From positions 124,001 to 188,000 of the forward strand of contig NZ_FUHM01000002.1 of assembly GCF_900155565.1 (NCBI RefSeq): a stretch of 64,000 nt of DNA, in the 5' to 3' direction. Below, in pieces: positions 19,164-29,171 of this stretch. The stretch's first letter is position 1. Each line of letters begins with the position of its first letter. Source of the DNA: Anaerosalibacter sp. Marseille-P3206 (GTDB taxonomy: Bacteria > Bacillota > Clostridia > Tissierellales > Sporanaerobacteraceae). The translations under genes and the position numbers were made by a program. The notes beneath the pieces were generated by a model that ran no database searches, was not told where the DNA came from, and saw only the letters and a list, made by a program, of their open reading frames with translations.

Positions 19164-19265
19164 TTGTATAATTTATAAAGATGTTTTAACTTAAAAATCA
19201 ACCTTTAAAATGTATAAATAAAAACTTTAATCAAAAAATAGTTTCTAGGAGATGGGGGTGAATTT

Positions 19266-19730
19266 ATGAATAAACGTGAAGTTATTAAACTTGTTAGGGA
19301 AATCAGTGAATCTATTACAGAACAAAATGGTTATGAACTTGTAGATGTGGAATTTGTTAAAGAGGGACCAAATCATTTTTTAAGAATATATATTGACAAA
19401 CCAGGAGGAATAACTATAGATGATTGTCAAATAGTGAGTGAAGCAATAAATAAAAAACTAGATGAAATTGACCCTATTGATGTTAGTTACTATTTAGAAG
19501 TATCTTCGCCAGGAATTGATAGGCCTTTAAAAACAGACAAGGATTTAAATAGAAACATTGGTAAAGATGTAGAAGTGAAACTATATCAGAATATTGAAGG
19601 AAAAAAGAAACTAATAGGAGAACTTCTTTTCTTTGATGAAAATATCATTAGAATATCAGATGATGAATTAGGAGAAATTGAGATTTTGAAAACCAATATA
19701 GCGAAAATTAATTTAGCAATTAGGTTTTAA
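19266..19730 (+). CDS. rimP: RimP, 30S ribosome maturation factor
   Basis: RimP helps early 30S assembly. The sequence matches the family: YELVDVEFVKEG, LRIYIDKPGGITIDDC, then YYLEVSSPGIDRPLKT, with a C-terminal small beta domain. The length of 154 residues is normal. A GGGGGTG site precedes ATG 19266. It is the first gene of the nusA-infB operon. Confidence 0.95.
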   Translation: MNKREVIKLVREISESITEQNGYELVDVEFVKEGPNHFLRIYIDKPGGITIDDCQIVSEAINKKLDEIDPIDVSYYLEVSSPGIDRPLKTDKDLNRNIGKDVEVKLYQNIEGKKKLIGELLFFDENIIRISDDELGEIEILKTNIAKINLAIRF

Positions 19731-19747
19731 GGGAGGTTTTGAATAAA

Positions 19748-20794
19748 ATGAAGGCCGAATTTATAGAAGCTCTTCAAGAGATAGAAAAAGATAAAGGAAT
19801 ATCTAAGGAAATTATATTTGATGCACTTGAAGCAGCTCTAATTTCAGGATATAAGAAGAATTTCGGTTCATCACAAAATGTCGAGGTTGAAATTGATAGA
19901 ACTACAGGATCTGTTAAGGTGTTTGCTAAAAAGACTGTGGTTGAAGATGTAGAAGATGAATTGCTTGAAATGTCTATTGAAGAAGCGAAAAAAATTGATT
20001 TAAAATATGAAATAGGTGATGTAGTTCAATTAGAGGTAACACCTAAAGATTTTGGAAGAATTGCAGCACAGACAGCAAAACAAGTAGTTATGCAAAAGAT
20101 AAAGGAAGCTGAAAGAGAAGTAATATTTGATGAATTTATAAATAGGGAAAATGAGATAGTGACCGGATTGGTTCAAAGAGTTAGTAAGAATATCGTCTAT
20201 ATTGACTTAGGCAAGACAGAAGGAGTTTTACCTCCAACAGAACAAATCGAAGGTGAAGTATATGAACAAGGGGATAGAATAAAAGTATTTATATTGGAAG
20301 TTAAAAAAACAACAAAAGGGCCTCAAATTGTACTTTCAAGATCTCATCCAGGACTTGTAAAAAGACTTTTTGAATTAGAAGTGCCAGAAATACAAGAAGG
20401 TGTAGTAGAGATTTATGCTATATCAAGAGAAGCAGGTTCTCGAACAAAATTAGCAGTATTTTCAAGGGAGGAAAATGTAGATCCAGTAGGTGCTTGTGTT
20501 GGTTTTAAAGGAAGTAGGGTAAAAGCTATAGTTGATGAGCTAAATGGTGAAAAAATAGATATAGTTATATGGAGTAAAAATATGGATGAATTTATTGCTA
20601 ATAGCTTAAGTCCTTCAAAAGTAATTAATGTTGATATAGATGAAAAAGAAAGATCTGCTGTAGTAGTAGTTCCAGATTATCAATTGTCATTAGCAATTGG
20701 TAAGGAAGGTCAGAATGCAAGACTAGCAGCTAAGTTAACTAATTGGAAAATTGACATAAAAAGTGAAAGTCAATATAAAGAGGAAAAAGAATAA
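19748..20794 (+). CDS. nusA: NusA transcription factor
   Basis: NusA binds RNA polymerase and nascent RNA and modulates pausing, termination and antitermination. The N-terminal domain is followed by an S1 domain (VQRVSKNIVYIDLGKTEGVLP) and two KH domains (VGACVGFKGSRVKAIVDEL and VPDYQLSLAIGKEGQNARLAAKLT). The 348-residue form without acidic C-terminal repeats is typical of Firmicutes. TTG 19739 is too close to the GGGAGG site, so ATG 19748 is chosen. Confidence 0.97.
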   Translation: MKAEFIEALQEIEKDKGISKEIIFDALEAALISGYKKNFGSSQNVEVEIDRTTGSVKVFAKKTVVEDVEDELLEMSIEEAKKIDLKYEIGDVVQLEVTPKDFGRIAAQTAKQVVMQKIKEAEREVIFDEFINRENEIVTGLVQRVSKNIVYIDLGKTEGVLPPTEQIEGEVYEQGDRIKVFILEVKKTTKGPQIVLSRSHPGLVKRLFELEVPEIQEGVVEIYAISREAGSRTKLAVFSREENVDPVGACVGFKGSRVKAIVDELNGEKIDIVIWSKNMDEFIANSLSPSKVINVDIDEKERSAVVVVPDYQLSLAIGKEGQNARLAAKLTNWKIDIKSESQYKEEKE

Positions 20795-20807
20795 TAGGGG
20801 TGATTTG

Positions 20808-21074
20808 ATGAAAAAAAAGAAAATGCCTCTAAGGAAATGTGTGGCTTGTGGTGAAAATAAGCCAAAAAAAGAATTGATAAGAATTGTAAACAACAAAGAA
20901 GAAGGCGTAATACTTGATTTAACGGGAAAAAAGAATGGTAGAGGGGCTTATATATGTAGAAACATAGAATGTTTAAATTTAGCAATAAAGAATAAAAAAC
21001 TTTCAAGAGCATTAGAAACTGAAGTTCCTGATACTATATATGATGAGTTAAAAGAAGTAATAGATAGCAAATAA
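20808..21074 (+). CDS. rnpM: YlxR/RnpM family RNA-binding protein
   Basis: The 88-residue protein has the YlxR fold: RKCVACGENKPKKELIRIV, then GKKNGRGAYIC and a C-terminal helix. In B. subtilis the homologue has been reported to bind and modulate RNase P RNA. It sits between nusA and infB as usual. The AGGGGTGATT site selects ATG 20808; the open frame upstream is within nusA. The L7Ae-like ylxQ gene that often follows is absent. Confidence 0.9.
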   Translation: MKKKKMPLRKCVACGENKPKKELIRIVNNKEEGVILDLTGKKNGRGAYICRNIECLNLAIKNKKLSRALETEVPDTIYDELKEVIDSK

Positions 21075-21111
21075 AAAAAGTCACCTGTAAATTATATTGG
21101 GGGTGTATAGT

Positions 21112-23139
21112 TTGACAAAAATTAGAGTTTATGAATTAGCTAAAGAATTAGGTGTTTCAAGTAAGGAACTAATCGAAAAAATTGAAGATTTAGAGTTAGA
21201 TATAAGTAGTCATATGAGTACTATAGAGGAAGAAGAAGCAGATTTAATAAAGGAACTTTTAGAAGGTGAAGAAGAAAAACAAAAAAAAGGTGACAAGAAA
21301 TTGAAACCTAAAAAAATGACCAAAGAAAAAGAAGTTACTAAAGATGAAGGAAAAAAAGAAGACGAGGCAAAGGAAGTGGAAATTATAGAGCTAGAAGAAA
21401 ATATAATTGTAAAAGATTTAGCAGATAAATTAGGAGTTACTGCAAGTCAAGTGATAACTAAATTGATCTCATTAGGAGTTATGGTTAGCCAAAATCAATC
21501 AATTGATTTTGATATAGCTAGTATTATAGCTGAAGAATTTGGTTTTATAACGGAAAAAAGTGTACCAGAGGATGATGGTTTTAAAGAAGAATTGGATGAG
21601 TTAGTTTTTGATGTAGAAGATAAAGAAGAGGATTTAAAACCTAGGCCACCAGTTGTAACAGTAATGGGTCACGTAGACCATGGTAAGACATCTTTATTAG
21701 ATGCAATAAGAAGAACTGAAGTTACTAGTAGTGAAGCTGGAGGTATAACTCAACATATAGGAGCTTCAACTGTAAATATTCAAAATAAAAAAATTGTATT
21801 TTTGGATACCCCTGGTCACGAAGCCTTTACAGCTATGAGAGCAAGGGGAGCACAAGCTACAGATATAGCAATATTAGTAGTAGCTGCGGATGATGGAATT
21901 ATGCCACAAACAATTGAAGCAATAAATCACTCAAAGGCCGCAAATGTACCAATTATAGTTGCTATTAATAAAATGGATAAACCTACTGCTAATCCAGATA
22001 GGGTAAAACAAGAATTAACAGAACAAGGTTTAGTTCCTGAAGATTGGGGTGGAGATACTATATGTGTACCAGTTTCTGCTCTTAAAAGAGAGGGAATTGA
22101 CGAACTGTTAGAAATGATATTATTAGTAGCAGAAATGCAAGAATTAAAAGCTAATCCAAAGAGAAAAGCTGTAGGAATAATCATTGAAGCAGAGCTTGAC
22201 AAAGGTAAAGGACCATTGGCTTCTGTTTTAGTTCAAAAAGGAACCTTAAATGTTGGAGACAATGTAGTTTCTGGTACTGCACACGGAAGAGTGCGTGCAA
22301 TGTTAGATGACAAAGGTAAAAGGGTTAAAAAGGCCACACCTTCAATTCCTGTTATGATTTTAGGTTTGTCAGAGGTTCCTGAAGCGGGTGGATACTTATA
22401 TGCAGTAGAAGATGAAAAAACTGCTAGATTGTATGCTGATATGGTAAAAACAAAGAGAAGAGAAGAACAGATGAAGGCTAGTCAAAAAGTTTCATTAGAT
22501 GATTTATTTGAACAGATTCAAGCAGGTGAAGTAAAAGATCTTAATGTTGTTATTAAAGCGGATGTAAGAGGTTCTATAGAAGCTATAAAACAATCATTAA
22601 TAAAATTAGAAACTGATGAAGTAAAAGTTAACATTATACATGGTGGAGTAGGTGGAATCACAGAAAGTGACGTAATGTTAGCTTCAGCATCAAATGCTAT
22701 AGTTATAGGATTTAATGTTCGTCCTACATTAACAGCTATGGATTTGGCTAAAAATGAAAATGTTGACATAAGAACGTATAGAGTAATATACGATGCAATA
22801 GAAGATATTGAATCTGCAATAAAGGGAATGTTAGAACCTAAGATAGTTGAAAAAGTTATTGGTAGATTAGAAGTAAGAGCTACTTTTAAAATACCAAATG
22901 CAGGTATGGTAGCAGGTATTTATGTGCTACAAGGAAAAGTTACTAGGAATTCAAAAGTTCGCTTGTTGAGAGATGATATAGTTATATTTGAAGGAAGCAT
23001 ATCTTCATTAAAGAGATTTAAAGATGATGTTAGAGAAATACAGACAGGATATGAAGGTGGAATGGGCCTTGAAAATTATAACGACCTTAAAGAGGGAGAT
23101 GTAATAGAAGCATATATATTAGAGGAAGTGGAAAGGTAG
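21112..23139 (+). CDS. infB: Translation initiation factor IF-2
   Basis: IF-2 is the GTPase that brings initiator tRNA to the 30S subunit. Two small N-terminal IF2N modules ([19 protein letters not shown], and [17 protein letters not shown] near 100) flank a lysine/glutamate-rich linker. The G domain starts near residue 180 with [12 protein letters not shown], then DTPGHEAF and NKMD, followed by domains II-IV. The length is 675 residues. TTGGGGGTG at 21097-21105 acts as ribosome site, making TTG 21112 the start, which gives the standard N-terminus. Confidence 0.97.
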   Translation: MTKIRVYELAKELGVSSKELIEKIEDLELDISSHMSTIEEEEADLIKELLEGEEEKQKKGDKKLKPKKMTKEKEVTKDEGKKEDEAKEVEIIELEENIIVKDLADKLGVTASQVITKLISLGVMVSQNQSIDFDIASIIAEEFGFITEKSVPEDDGFKEELDELVFDVEDKEEDLKPRPPVVTVMGHVDHGKTSLLDAIRRTEVTSSEAGGITQHIGASTVNIQNKKIVFLDTPGHEAFTAMRARGAQATDIAILVVAADDGIMPQTIEAINHSKAANVPIIVAINKMDKPTANPDRVKQELTEQGLVPEDWGGDTICVPVSALKREGIDELLEMILLVAEMQELKANPKRKAVGIIIEAELDKGKGPLASVLVQKGTLNVGDNVVSGTAHGRVRAMLDDKGKRVKKATPSIPVMILGLSEVPEAGGYLYAVEDEKTARLYADMVKTKRREEQMKASQKVSLDDLFEQIQAGEVKDLNVVIKADVRGSIEAIKQSLIKLETDEVKVNIIHGGVGGITESDVMLASASNAIVIGFNVRPTLTAMDLAKNENVDIRTYRVIYDAIEDIESAIKGMLEPKIVEKVIGRLEVRATFKIPNAGMVAGIYVLQGKVTRNSKVRLLRDDIVIFEGSISSLKRFKDDVREIQTGYEGGMGLENYNDLKEGDVIEAYILEEVER

Positions 23140-23152
23140 AGGTGTATTCCTA

Positions 23153-23530
23153 ATGAATAATAAAAGAATTAATAGAATTTCAGAAGAAGTTAAAAAAGTT
23201 GTTTCTGATATAATAACTAATGATTTAAAAGATCCTAGAATATCTCCTATGACAACATTGACATATGTAGAAGTAACTAGAGATTTAAGATATGCAAAGG
23301 TATATGTTAGTGTATTAGGAGATGAAAATGACAAAAAGGAAACTATAGAAGGATTAGAAAATGCTAAAGGTTTCATAAGAAGAGAAATAGGAAACAGGAT
23401 AAATTTACGTTATGTACCAGAACCTATATTTAATTTAGATGATTCTATTGAAAAAAGTATCTATATTTCAAAATTGATAGATAAGGTGAATAGAGAAGAT
23501 GAAAAAAACAGACCAAACGATGATAACTAA
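23153..23530 (+). CDS. rbfA: RbfA, ribosome-binding factor A
   Basis: RbfA is a KH-fold protein needed for maturation of the 16S 5' end and cold adaptation. The sequence [24 protein letters not shown] and the motif [19 protein letters not shown] are characteristic, ending in [17 protein letters not shown]. The length of 125 residues is normal. It follows infB with a short gap; ylxP, found here in B. subtilis, is absent. Its 3' end overlaps the next gene. Confidence 0.95.
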   Translation: MNNKRINRISEEVKKVVSDIITNDLKDPRISPMTTLTYVEVTRDLRYAKVYVSVLGDENDKKETIEGLENAKGFIRREIGNRINLRYVPEPIFNLDDSIEKSIYISKLIDKVNREDEKNRPNDDN

Positions 23531-24497
23531 AAATAAAAATGTTTATTTCGAAGAATGTATAGAAGCTATTAAAAATAGTGATAATATATTTTTGGCTAGT
23601 CATATTCATCCAGATGGTGATAATATTGGTTCACTATTAGCTTTAGGTATGGCATTAAAAACATTTAATAAAAATGTTAATATAATAAAAGTTGATGACA
23701 TACCTAAAGATTATCTATTTTTACCAAATATAGATTTATTCGTTGAACCAAATCCCAAAGATCCTATTGACCTTTTTATATCATTAGATTGCAGTGATTT
23801 AGATAGATTAGGCATTGGTAAGGAATTGGCTATAAAAGCTAATAGGCTTATTAATATTGATCATCATATTACCAATGAAAACTTTGGTGACATAAATATT
23901 GTAGATCCTTTTGCTAGTGCAACAGGAGAACTAGTATATCATCTTATTAAAAAAATAGGTATAGAAATAAATAAAGATATTGCTACTTGTATATATGTTG
24001 CTATTAGCACTGATACAGGTAGCTTTATGTATGATAGTACTACCAGCGAAACCCATATGATTGCAGCAGACTTAATAAGTAAAGGAATAAATACTAACAA
24101 TATTATTGTGAATTTATATCAAAGTAGATCCATAGAGAGAACTAAACTTTTCCTAAAAACATTAAATACTTTAGAAGTGATATTTAATGGAAAAGTTGCT
24201 TTTGTAATGTTAACTCAAGATATGCTAAAAGAATGCAACGCAAATATGGAGGATTCTGAAGGAATAATATCCTTTGTTAGAGATATTGAAGGCATAGAAG
24301 TAGCTTGTATACTAAAGGAATATAAAGAAAATGAAATAAAGTTAAGCTTAAGATCTAAAAATATAGTGGATGTATCTGAAATATGTTTTAAATTTAATGG
24401 TGGTGGACATAAAAGAGCAGCAGGATGTACTATATTTGACAATATAAAAAATGTAAAGAATATAATTTCAGATGAAATATATAAATATTTTAGGTGA
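23499..24497 (+). CDS. nrnA: NrnA-like DHH phosphoesterase (nanoRNase / pAp phosphatase)
   Basis: NrnA degrades very short RNAs and dephosphorylates pAp; related enzymes act on c-di-AMP or pApA. The DHH domain has [13 protein letters not shown] near residue 33, [10 protein letters not shown], and [12 protein letters not shown], and the DHHA1 domain ends with [11 protein letters not shown]. The length of 332 residues is typical. ATG 23499 has AAGGTG at 23483-23488 and overlaps rbfA by 32 bases; ATG 23520 would overlap less but has no ribosome site. Confidence 0.93.
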   Translation: MKKTDQTMITKNKNVYFEECIEAIKNSDNIFLASHIHPDGDNIGSLLALGMALKTFNKNVNIIKVDDIPKDYLFLPNIDLFVEPNPKDPIDLFISLDCSDLDRLGIGKELAIKANRLINIDHHITNENFGDINIVDPFASATGELVYHLIKKIGIEINKDIATCIYVAISTDTGSFMYDSTTSETHMIAADLISKGINTNNIIVNLYQSRSIERTKLFLKTLNTLEVIFNGKVAFVMLTQDMLKECNANMEDSEGIISFVRDIEGIEVACILKEYKENEIKLSLRSKNIVDVSEICFKFNGGGHKRAAGCTIFDNIKNVKNIISDEIYKYFR

Positions 24498-24501
24498 TTT
24501 A

Positions 24502-25401
24502 ATGAATGGTTATATTAATGTTTTTAAACCAAGGGGATTGACTTCCCATGATGTTGTTAAAAAGGTAAAGAAAATTTTAAAAGTTAAAAAAGTTGGACAT
24601 ACAGGTACACTTGATCCAAATGCAAGTGGAGTATTACCTATATGTGTAGGAAAAGCTACTAGAACTAGTGAATACTTACTTAATGCTGATAAAACTTATA
24701 TTGGTGAACTAACCTTAGGAATTAGTACTGATACACAGGATGGAGAAGGTAGTATACTAAACTATTCCAATAAGGAAGTTGAAGAAAAAGATATCATAAG
24801 TGTTTTCAACCAATATAAAGGAGAAATATATCAAATTCCACCTATGTATTCAGCATTAAAGTTTAAGGGAAAAAAACTTTATGAATTAGCTAGAACTGGT
24901 GTAGAAGTAGAAAGAGAAAAAAGAAGAATTTACATTTATGATATTGATGTATTAAAAATACAAGATAATAGGAAGATTTTGTTTAGTGTTAAATGTTCAA
25001 GAGGAACTTACATAAGAACATTATGTAATGATATTGGAGAAGATTTAGGTACCTATGGGTATATGTCCTATTTAATTAGAACAGTTGTAGGACCTTTTAA
25101 GCTGTCTGATGCAGTTAGTTTAGAAACTATCCAAGAAAAATGTGAAATAAATAAGGTTGGCGATATATTATATCCTATAGATTATCCATTATCGAATATT
25201 GAACCTATATATGTACCCAATTCCTATTATAAACAATTGACAAATGGAATGCCTATTGATATAGATTTAATAAATACTAAAAATATTAATACTAAGGATG
25301 ATATTTTAAGAGTTTATTGCAAAGATACTTTTATAGGTATAGGAAGAGTAACAAAAGTTAATGAAAGAGTAGTTTTAAAACTTGATAAAGTACTAATGTA
25401 A
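24502..25401 (+). CDS. truB: TruB, tRNA pseudouridine-55 synthase
   Basis: TruB makes pseudouridine 55 in the T-loop of tRNAs. The catalytic Asp is in GHTGTLDPNASGVLPI near residue 40, preceded by KPRGLTSHDVV; the motif CSRGTYIRTLCNDIG follows. The length is 299 residues. The ribosome site AGGTGAT overlaps the nrnA stop, and ATG 24502 is chosen over an earlier in-frame ATG inside nrnA. Confidence 0.96.
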   Translation: MNGYINVFKPRGLTSHDVVKKVKKILKVKKVGHTGTLDPNASGVLPICVGKATRTSEYLLNADKTYIGELTLGISTDTQDGEGSILNYSNKEVEEKDIISVFNQYKGEIYQIPPMYSALKFKGKKLYELARTGVEVEREKRRIYIYDIDVLKIQDNRKILFSVKCSRGTYIRTLCNDIGEDLGTYGYMSYLIRTVVGPFKLSDAVSLETIQEKCEINKVGDILYPIDYPLSNIEPIYVPNSYYKQLTNGMPIDIDLINTKNINTKDDILRVYCKDTFIGIGRVTKVNERVVLKLDKVLM

Positions 25402-25411
25402 AGGTGATATG

Positions 25412-26353
25412 ATGAATATTTTAACACATGAAAGCAAAGAAAAAGTTGAACACAGAACTGCAGTTGCCTTAGGCAATTTTGATGGTATTCATTTAGGTCA
25501 TCAGCAACTAATAAATATAATGACATCTGAAAGTGAAAAAAAAGGTTTAATGAGTTCTGTGTTACTTTTTAATAATCATACAAAATCTATAATTAGTAAA
25601 GAGTCAAAACCAGGAATACTAACTTCAAATGAACAAAAGTATAGAATTTTAGAATCACTAGGAGTTCAGCTTATCTATACCATGAAATTTAATGAGTCTA
25701 TAATGAAACTTTCCCCTGAAGAATTTGCTATGGAAATATTAGTTGAGAAAATGAAAGCCAATCTTGTAGTTGTGGGATTTGACTATAAATTTGGTTATAA
25801 AGCTAAAGGAGATGCAAAATACTTAAGAAAACTAGGAATTAAATATGGTTTTGATGTAATAGTTGTAGATCCTGTTTATGATAATGACTACATCATAAGT
25901 AGTACATTTATTAGAAAACTACTAAAATCAGGTAATATTAAAGAGGCTAACAAATTATTAGGTAGACCCTATACCATAGAAGGTAGAGTTATTGGTGGAA
26001 AAAAAAGAGGGAGACAAATGGGTTTTCCAACGGCTAATTTAGAATTACTACAAAATTACTTGATACCAAAATTCGGCGTTTATAAAAGTAAAACAATAAT
26101 CGATGATATTGAATACAATAGTTTGACAAATATAGGCAAAAATCCAACTTTTAACAATAATATGTGGAGTATTGAGAGTCACATATTAGATTTTAATAAA
26201 GATATCTATGGTAATAGAATTTATATAAAATTTTTGGAATACTTAAGAGAAGATAAAAAATTTAATACTAAAGAAGAACTTATTAATCAAATGAATCTTG
26301 ATATAGAATCTATTAAAAGTAATGATGATATTTACAATTCGACTTGTTTATGA
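25412..26353 (+). CDS. ribF: RibF, bifunctional riboflavin kinase / FAD synthetase
   Basis: RibF converts riboflavin to FMN and then FAD. The N-terminal adenylyltransferase has ALGNFDGIHLGHQ and an ISSTFIRKLL motif; the C-terminal kinase has GRVIGGKKRGRQMGFPTANL and PKFGVYKS. The length is 313 residues. Two adjacent ATGs occur; the second, 25412, is better spaced from AAGGTGA. The promoter of rpsO overlaps its 3' end. Confidence 0.96.
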   Translation: MNILTHESKEKVEHRTAVALGNFDGIHLGHQQLINIMTSESEKKGLMSSVLLFNNHTKSIISKESKPGILTSNEQKYRILESLGVQLIYTMKFNESIMKLSPEEFAMEILVEKMKANLVVVGFDYKFGYKAKGDAKYLRKLGIKYGFDVIVVDPVYDNDYIISSTFIRKLLKSGNIKEANKLLGRPYTIEGRVIGGKKRGRQMGFPTANLELLQNYLIPKFGVYKSKTIIDDIEYNSLTNIGKNPTFNNNMWSIESHILDFNKDIYGNRIYIKFLEYLREDKKFNTKEELINQMNLDIESIKSNDDIYNSTCL

Positions 26354-26359
26354 TAGAAT
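26331..26359 (+). promoter_or_regulatory. Promoter for rpsO
   Basis: TTTACA (26331-26336) and TAGAAT (26354-26359) are 17 bases apart and overlap the end of ribF. This gives a leader of roughly 85 bases before rpsO. Confidence 0.6.
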
Positions 26360-26377
26360 TGTTCTAGTTGTAAATTA

Positions 26378-26424
26378 CCTTTTGCTAAGTTTATCGTTTC
26401 CTCATCGTTATACTTAGCTTAAGG
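26378..26424 (+). promoter_or_regulatory. Structured leader of rpsO, possible S15 autoregulatory element
   Basis: GCTAAGT (26384-26390) pairs with ACTTAGC (26412-26418); after a TT/TT internal loop CCTT (26378-26381) pairs with AAGG (26421-26424). The structure is just before the ribosome site. S15 commonly regulates its own mRNA through leader structures that vary between phyla, so this is a good candidate. Confidence 0.5.
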
Positions 26425-26452
26425 CGAAAACAAATTTGAGGAGGTGTATTGA

Positions 26453-26722
26453 ATGTCTTTAACAAAAGAACAAAAGGACAAAATTATTGATGAGTATAAA
26501 TTACACGAAGGTGACACTGGTTCTCCAGAAGTTCAAATTGCTATACTCACTTACAGAATTAATTCATTAAATGAGCATCTTAAGGATCACAAGAAAGATC
26601 ATCATTCTAGAAGAGGTCTTTTGAAGATGGTTGGACAAAGAAGAGGATTGTTAAACTACTTACAGAAGAAAGATATAGAAAGATATCGTAATCTTATTCA
26701 AAGACTTGGTATAAGAGGCTAG
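26453..26722 (+). CDS. rpsO: 30S ribosomal protein S15
   Basis: S15 binds 16S rRNA early in assembly of the platform. The 89-residue sequence is unmistakable: [47 protein letters not shown] strong GAGGAGGTG site precedes ATG 26453. It is transcribed from its own promoter and ends in a terminator before pnp, the usual partner. Confidence 0.98.
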   Translation: MSLTKEQKDKIIDEYKLHEGDTGSPEVQIAILTYRINSLNEHLKDHKKDHHSRRGLLKMVGQRRGLLNYLQKKDIERYRNLIQRLGIRG

Positions 26723-26724
26723 TC

Positions 26725-26746
26725 TAGAGCGGGAACACCCGCTCTA
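26725..26746 (+). terminator. Terminator after rpsO
   Basis: TAGAGCGGG (26725-26733) pairs with CCCGCTCTA (26738-26746) around AACA, directly after the rpsO stop. The T-rich tail is weak, so some read-through into pnp is possible. Confidence 0.7.
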
Positions 26747-26851
26747 TTGATTTATTGTGGCTTAATTAATTTTAAAGGTGTTTAATTAATGAAATAAGGT
26801 TATAATATATTTGATAAATAGAAATATATTTCAAAGAAAAGGAGGTAAAGT

Positions 26852-28960
26852 ATGGAAAAGGTTTTTAAATATGAATTAGCAGGTAGAGATTTAACTGTTA
26901 CAATTGGTAAGGTGGCAGAACAGGCTAATGGATCTTGTATAGTTAGATATGGAGATACTGTAGTTTTAGTTACTGCTACTGCTTCAAAAGAACCAAGAGA
27001 AGGAATCGATTTTTTCCCACTAAGTGTTGATTTTGAAGAAAGACTTTATTCAGTTGGAAAGATTCCTGGTGGTTTTATAAAAAGAGAGGGTAAACCTAGT
27101 GAAAAAGCTATATTAACTTCTAGACTTATTGACAGACCAATAAGACCTTTGTTTCCTAAAGGATACAGAAATGATGTACAAGTTATTGCAACTGTATTAT
27201 CAGTAGATCAAGATTGTACACCAGATATAGTAGCAATGATTGGTTCATCAATAGCTTTGACTATATCTGATATTCCTTTTGCTGGACCTACTGGTTCAGT
27301 ATCAATAGGTTTGATTGATGGAGAACTTATTCTAAATCCTACAAGTGATCAAAGAGATAAATCAGATCTTCATTTAATAGTTTCTGGAACAAAAGATGCT
27401 GTGATGATGGTTGAAGCTGGAGCAAATGAAGTGCCAGAAAAAGAGATGCTAGAAGCAATAATGTTTGCTCATGATGAAATAAAAAATATTTGTCAATTCG
27501 TTGAAGAGATCCAAAATGAAATAGGAAAAGAAAAACAAGAATACCATGTTTTCAAAGCAGAAGAAGAAATAGAAAAAGAGGTAAAAGAGTATGCAACTGA
27601 TAAACTAATTGAAGCTATACAAACAAAAGATAAGCAAGAAAGAGAAGAAAACATGGATAAGGTAAAAGAAGAAGTTTATGAATATTTCATAGAAAAATAT
27701 CCAGAAAATGAAAAAGACATTGAAGAAGTTGTACAAGATATAATTAAAGTAGAAGTAAGGAAAATGATAATAGAACAAGGAATAAGACCTGATAATAGAA
27801 AGATTGATGAAATCAGACCTATTAGTTGTGACGTTGGTTTATTACCTAGAACTCATGGTTCTGGATTGTTTACAAGAGGTCAAACCCAAGTTTTAACAGT
27901 AGCTACATTAGGTGCTTCTAGTGATGTTCAAATAATTGATGGGATTGATGAAACAGAGTCTAAAAGATATATGCATCACTATAATTTTCCTCCATACAGT
28001 GTTGGTGATACAAGAGTTATTAGAGGACCAGGAAGAAGAGAGATTGGTCATGGAGCACTTGCAGAAAGAGCATTAGAGCCAGTAATACCACCATATGAAG
28101 ATTTTCCATATACTCTTAGATTAGTATCTGAAGTGTTAAGCTCAAATGGTTCATCATCTCAAGCAAGCGTTTGTGGTAGTACATTAGCATTGTTAGATGC
28201 AGGCGTTCCTATTAAGTTACCAGTAGCCGGAATTGCCATGGGACTTATGAAGTCAGAAGATGATGTGGTTATATTAAGTGATATACAAGGTATGGAAGAC
28301 TTTTTAGGTGATATGGATTTTAAAGTAGCAGGAACAGAAAAAGGTATTACAGCTATACAAATGGATATAAAAATTGCTGGTATTGGAAGAGAAATACTAC
28401 AAGAAGCATTAGAAAGAGCACGTATTGGAAGGTTATTCATTTTAAATAAGATGCTACAAGTTATTTCAGAACCACGTAATGAATTATCCCCTTATGCTCC
28501 AAGAATATTTACTATGGAAATACATCCAGACAAGATAAGAGATGTAATAGGACCTGGTGGAAAGATGATCAACAAAATAATAGATGAGACAGGTGTTAAA
28601 ATAGACATAGACGATGATGGGAAAGTAACAATAGCTGCAGTAGATGTAGAAATGGGCAATAAAGCTATAGATATGATAAATAAAGTAACTAAAGATGTTG
28701 AAGTTGGAGAAATGTATCTTGGTAAAGTAACAAGGATAGTTCCTTTTGGTGCTTTTGTTGAAATATTGAATGGAAAAGAAGGGTTAGTTCATATATCCAA
28801 TATTGCATGGGAAAGGATTAATAAAGTAGAAGATGTACTTTCTGTTGGAGATGAAATATTAGTAAAAGTTACAGAAATTGATAACCAAGGTAGAATTAAT
28901 TTATCTAGAAAAGATGCCTTACCAAAGGAAGAGAATAATAATAGTGATAATGAAAAATAA
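26852..28960 (+). CDS. pnp: Polynucleotide phosphorylase
   Basis: PNPase degrades RNA from the 3' end with phosphate. It has two RNase PH domains (the first with [24 protein letters not shown], the second with TRGQTQVL and [17 protein letters not shown]), then a KH domain ([16 protein letters not shown] near 570) and an S1 domain ([26 protein letters not shown] near 625). The length is 702 residues. AAAGGAGG precedes the ATG. A possible -10 box, TATAAT at 26801-26806, lies upstream without a clear -35. Confidence 0.98.
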   Translation: MEKVFKYELAGRDLTVTIGKVAEQANGSCIVRYGDTVVLVTATASKEPREGIDFFPLSVDFEERLYSVGKIPGGFIKREGKPSEKAILTSRLIDRPIRPLFPKGYRNDVQVIATVLSVDQDCTPDIVAMIGSSIALTISDIPFAGPTGSVSIGLIDGELILNPTSDQRDKSDLHLIVSGTKDAVMMVEAGANEVPEKEMLEAIMFAHDEIKNICQFVEEIQNEIGKEKQEYHVFKAEEEIEKEVKEYATDKLIEAIQTKDKQEREENMDKVKEEVYEYFIEKYPENEKDIEEVVQDIIKVEVRKMIIEQGIRPDNRKIDEIRPISCDVGLLPRTHGSGLFTRGQTQVLTVATLGASSDVQIIDGIDETESKRYMHHYNFPPYSVGDTRVIRGPGRREIGHGALAERALEPVIPPYEDFPYTLRLVSEVLSSNGSSSQASVCGSTLALLDAGVPIKLPVAGIAMGLMKSEDDVVILSDIQGMEDFLGDMDFKVAGTEKGITAIQMDIKIAGIGREILQEALERARIGRLFILNKMLQVISEPRNELSPYAPRIFTMEIHPDKIRDVIGPGGKMINKIIDETGVKIDIDDDGKVTIAAVDVEMGNKAIDMINKVTKDVEVGEMYLGKVTRIVPFGAFVEILNGKEGLVHISNIAWERINKVEDVLSVGDEILVKVTEIDNQGRINLSRKDALPKEENNNSDNEK

Positions 28961-28963
28961 AGG

Positions 28964-28993
28964 CATGAACCTAAGAGTGGTTCATGTTTTTTT
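28964..28993 (+). terminator. Terminator after pnp
   Basis: CATGAACC (28964-28971) pairs with GGTTCATG (28979-28986), followed by seven T residues. It is a strong, classic terminator immediately after the pnp stop. Confidence 0.88.
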
Positions 28994-29003
28994 ATAACTC
29001 ATA

Positions 29004-29092
29004 GGAAAGTTCTAGTTTTCCTTAATATAAAACTTTCCGAAATGAGTTTCAAAAAAGGCTTCCTTATTATGTTCTGATAGAAGCCTTTTTTA
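29004..29092. repeat. Intergenic double hairpin; copy A of a dispersed element
   Basis: GGAAAGTT (29004-29011) pairs with AACTTTCC (29031-29038), and AAAAAAGGCTTC (29051-29062) pairs with GAAGCCTTTTTT (29080-29091). The part from 29034 to 29092 resembles 62209-62273: both contain CCG, then AATGAGTTTCAA, then a variable loop, then TGATAG and AGC before a T-rich arm. It may be a bidirectional terminator, a small RNA or a small palindromic repeat. Confidence 0.55.
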
Positions 29093-29171
29093 TGCAATAT
29101 TATGTTTTTTAAAAATATTTTCAAGTCTTCATGAATATATTATATAGAATATATTTTGGAGGCGATTTGTA

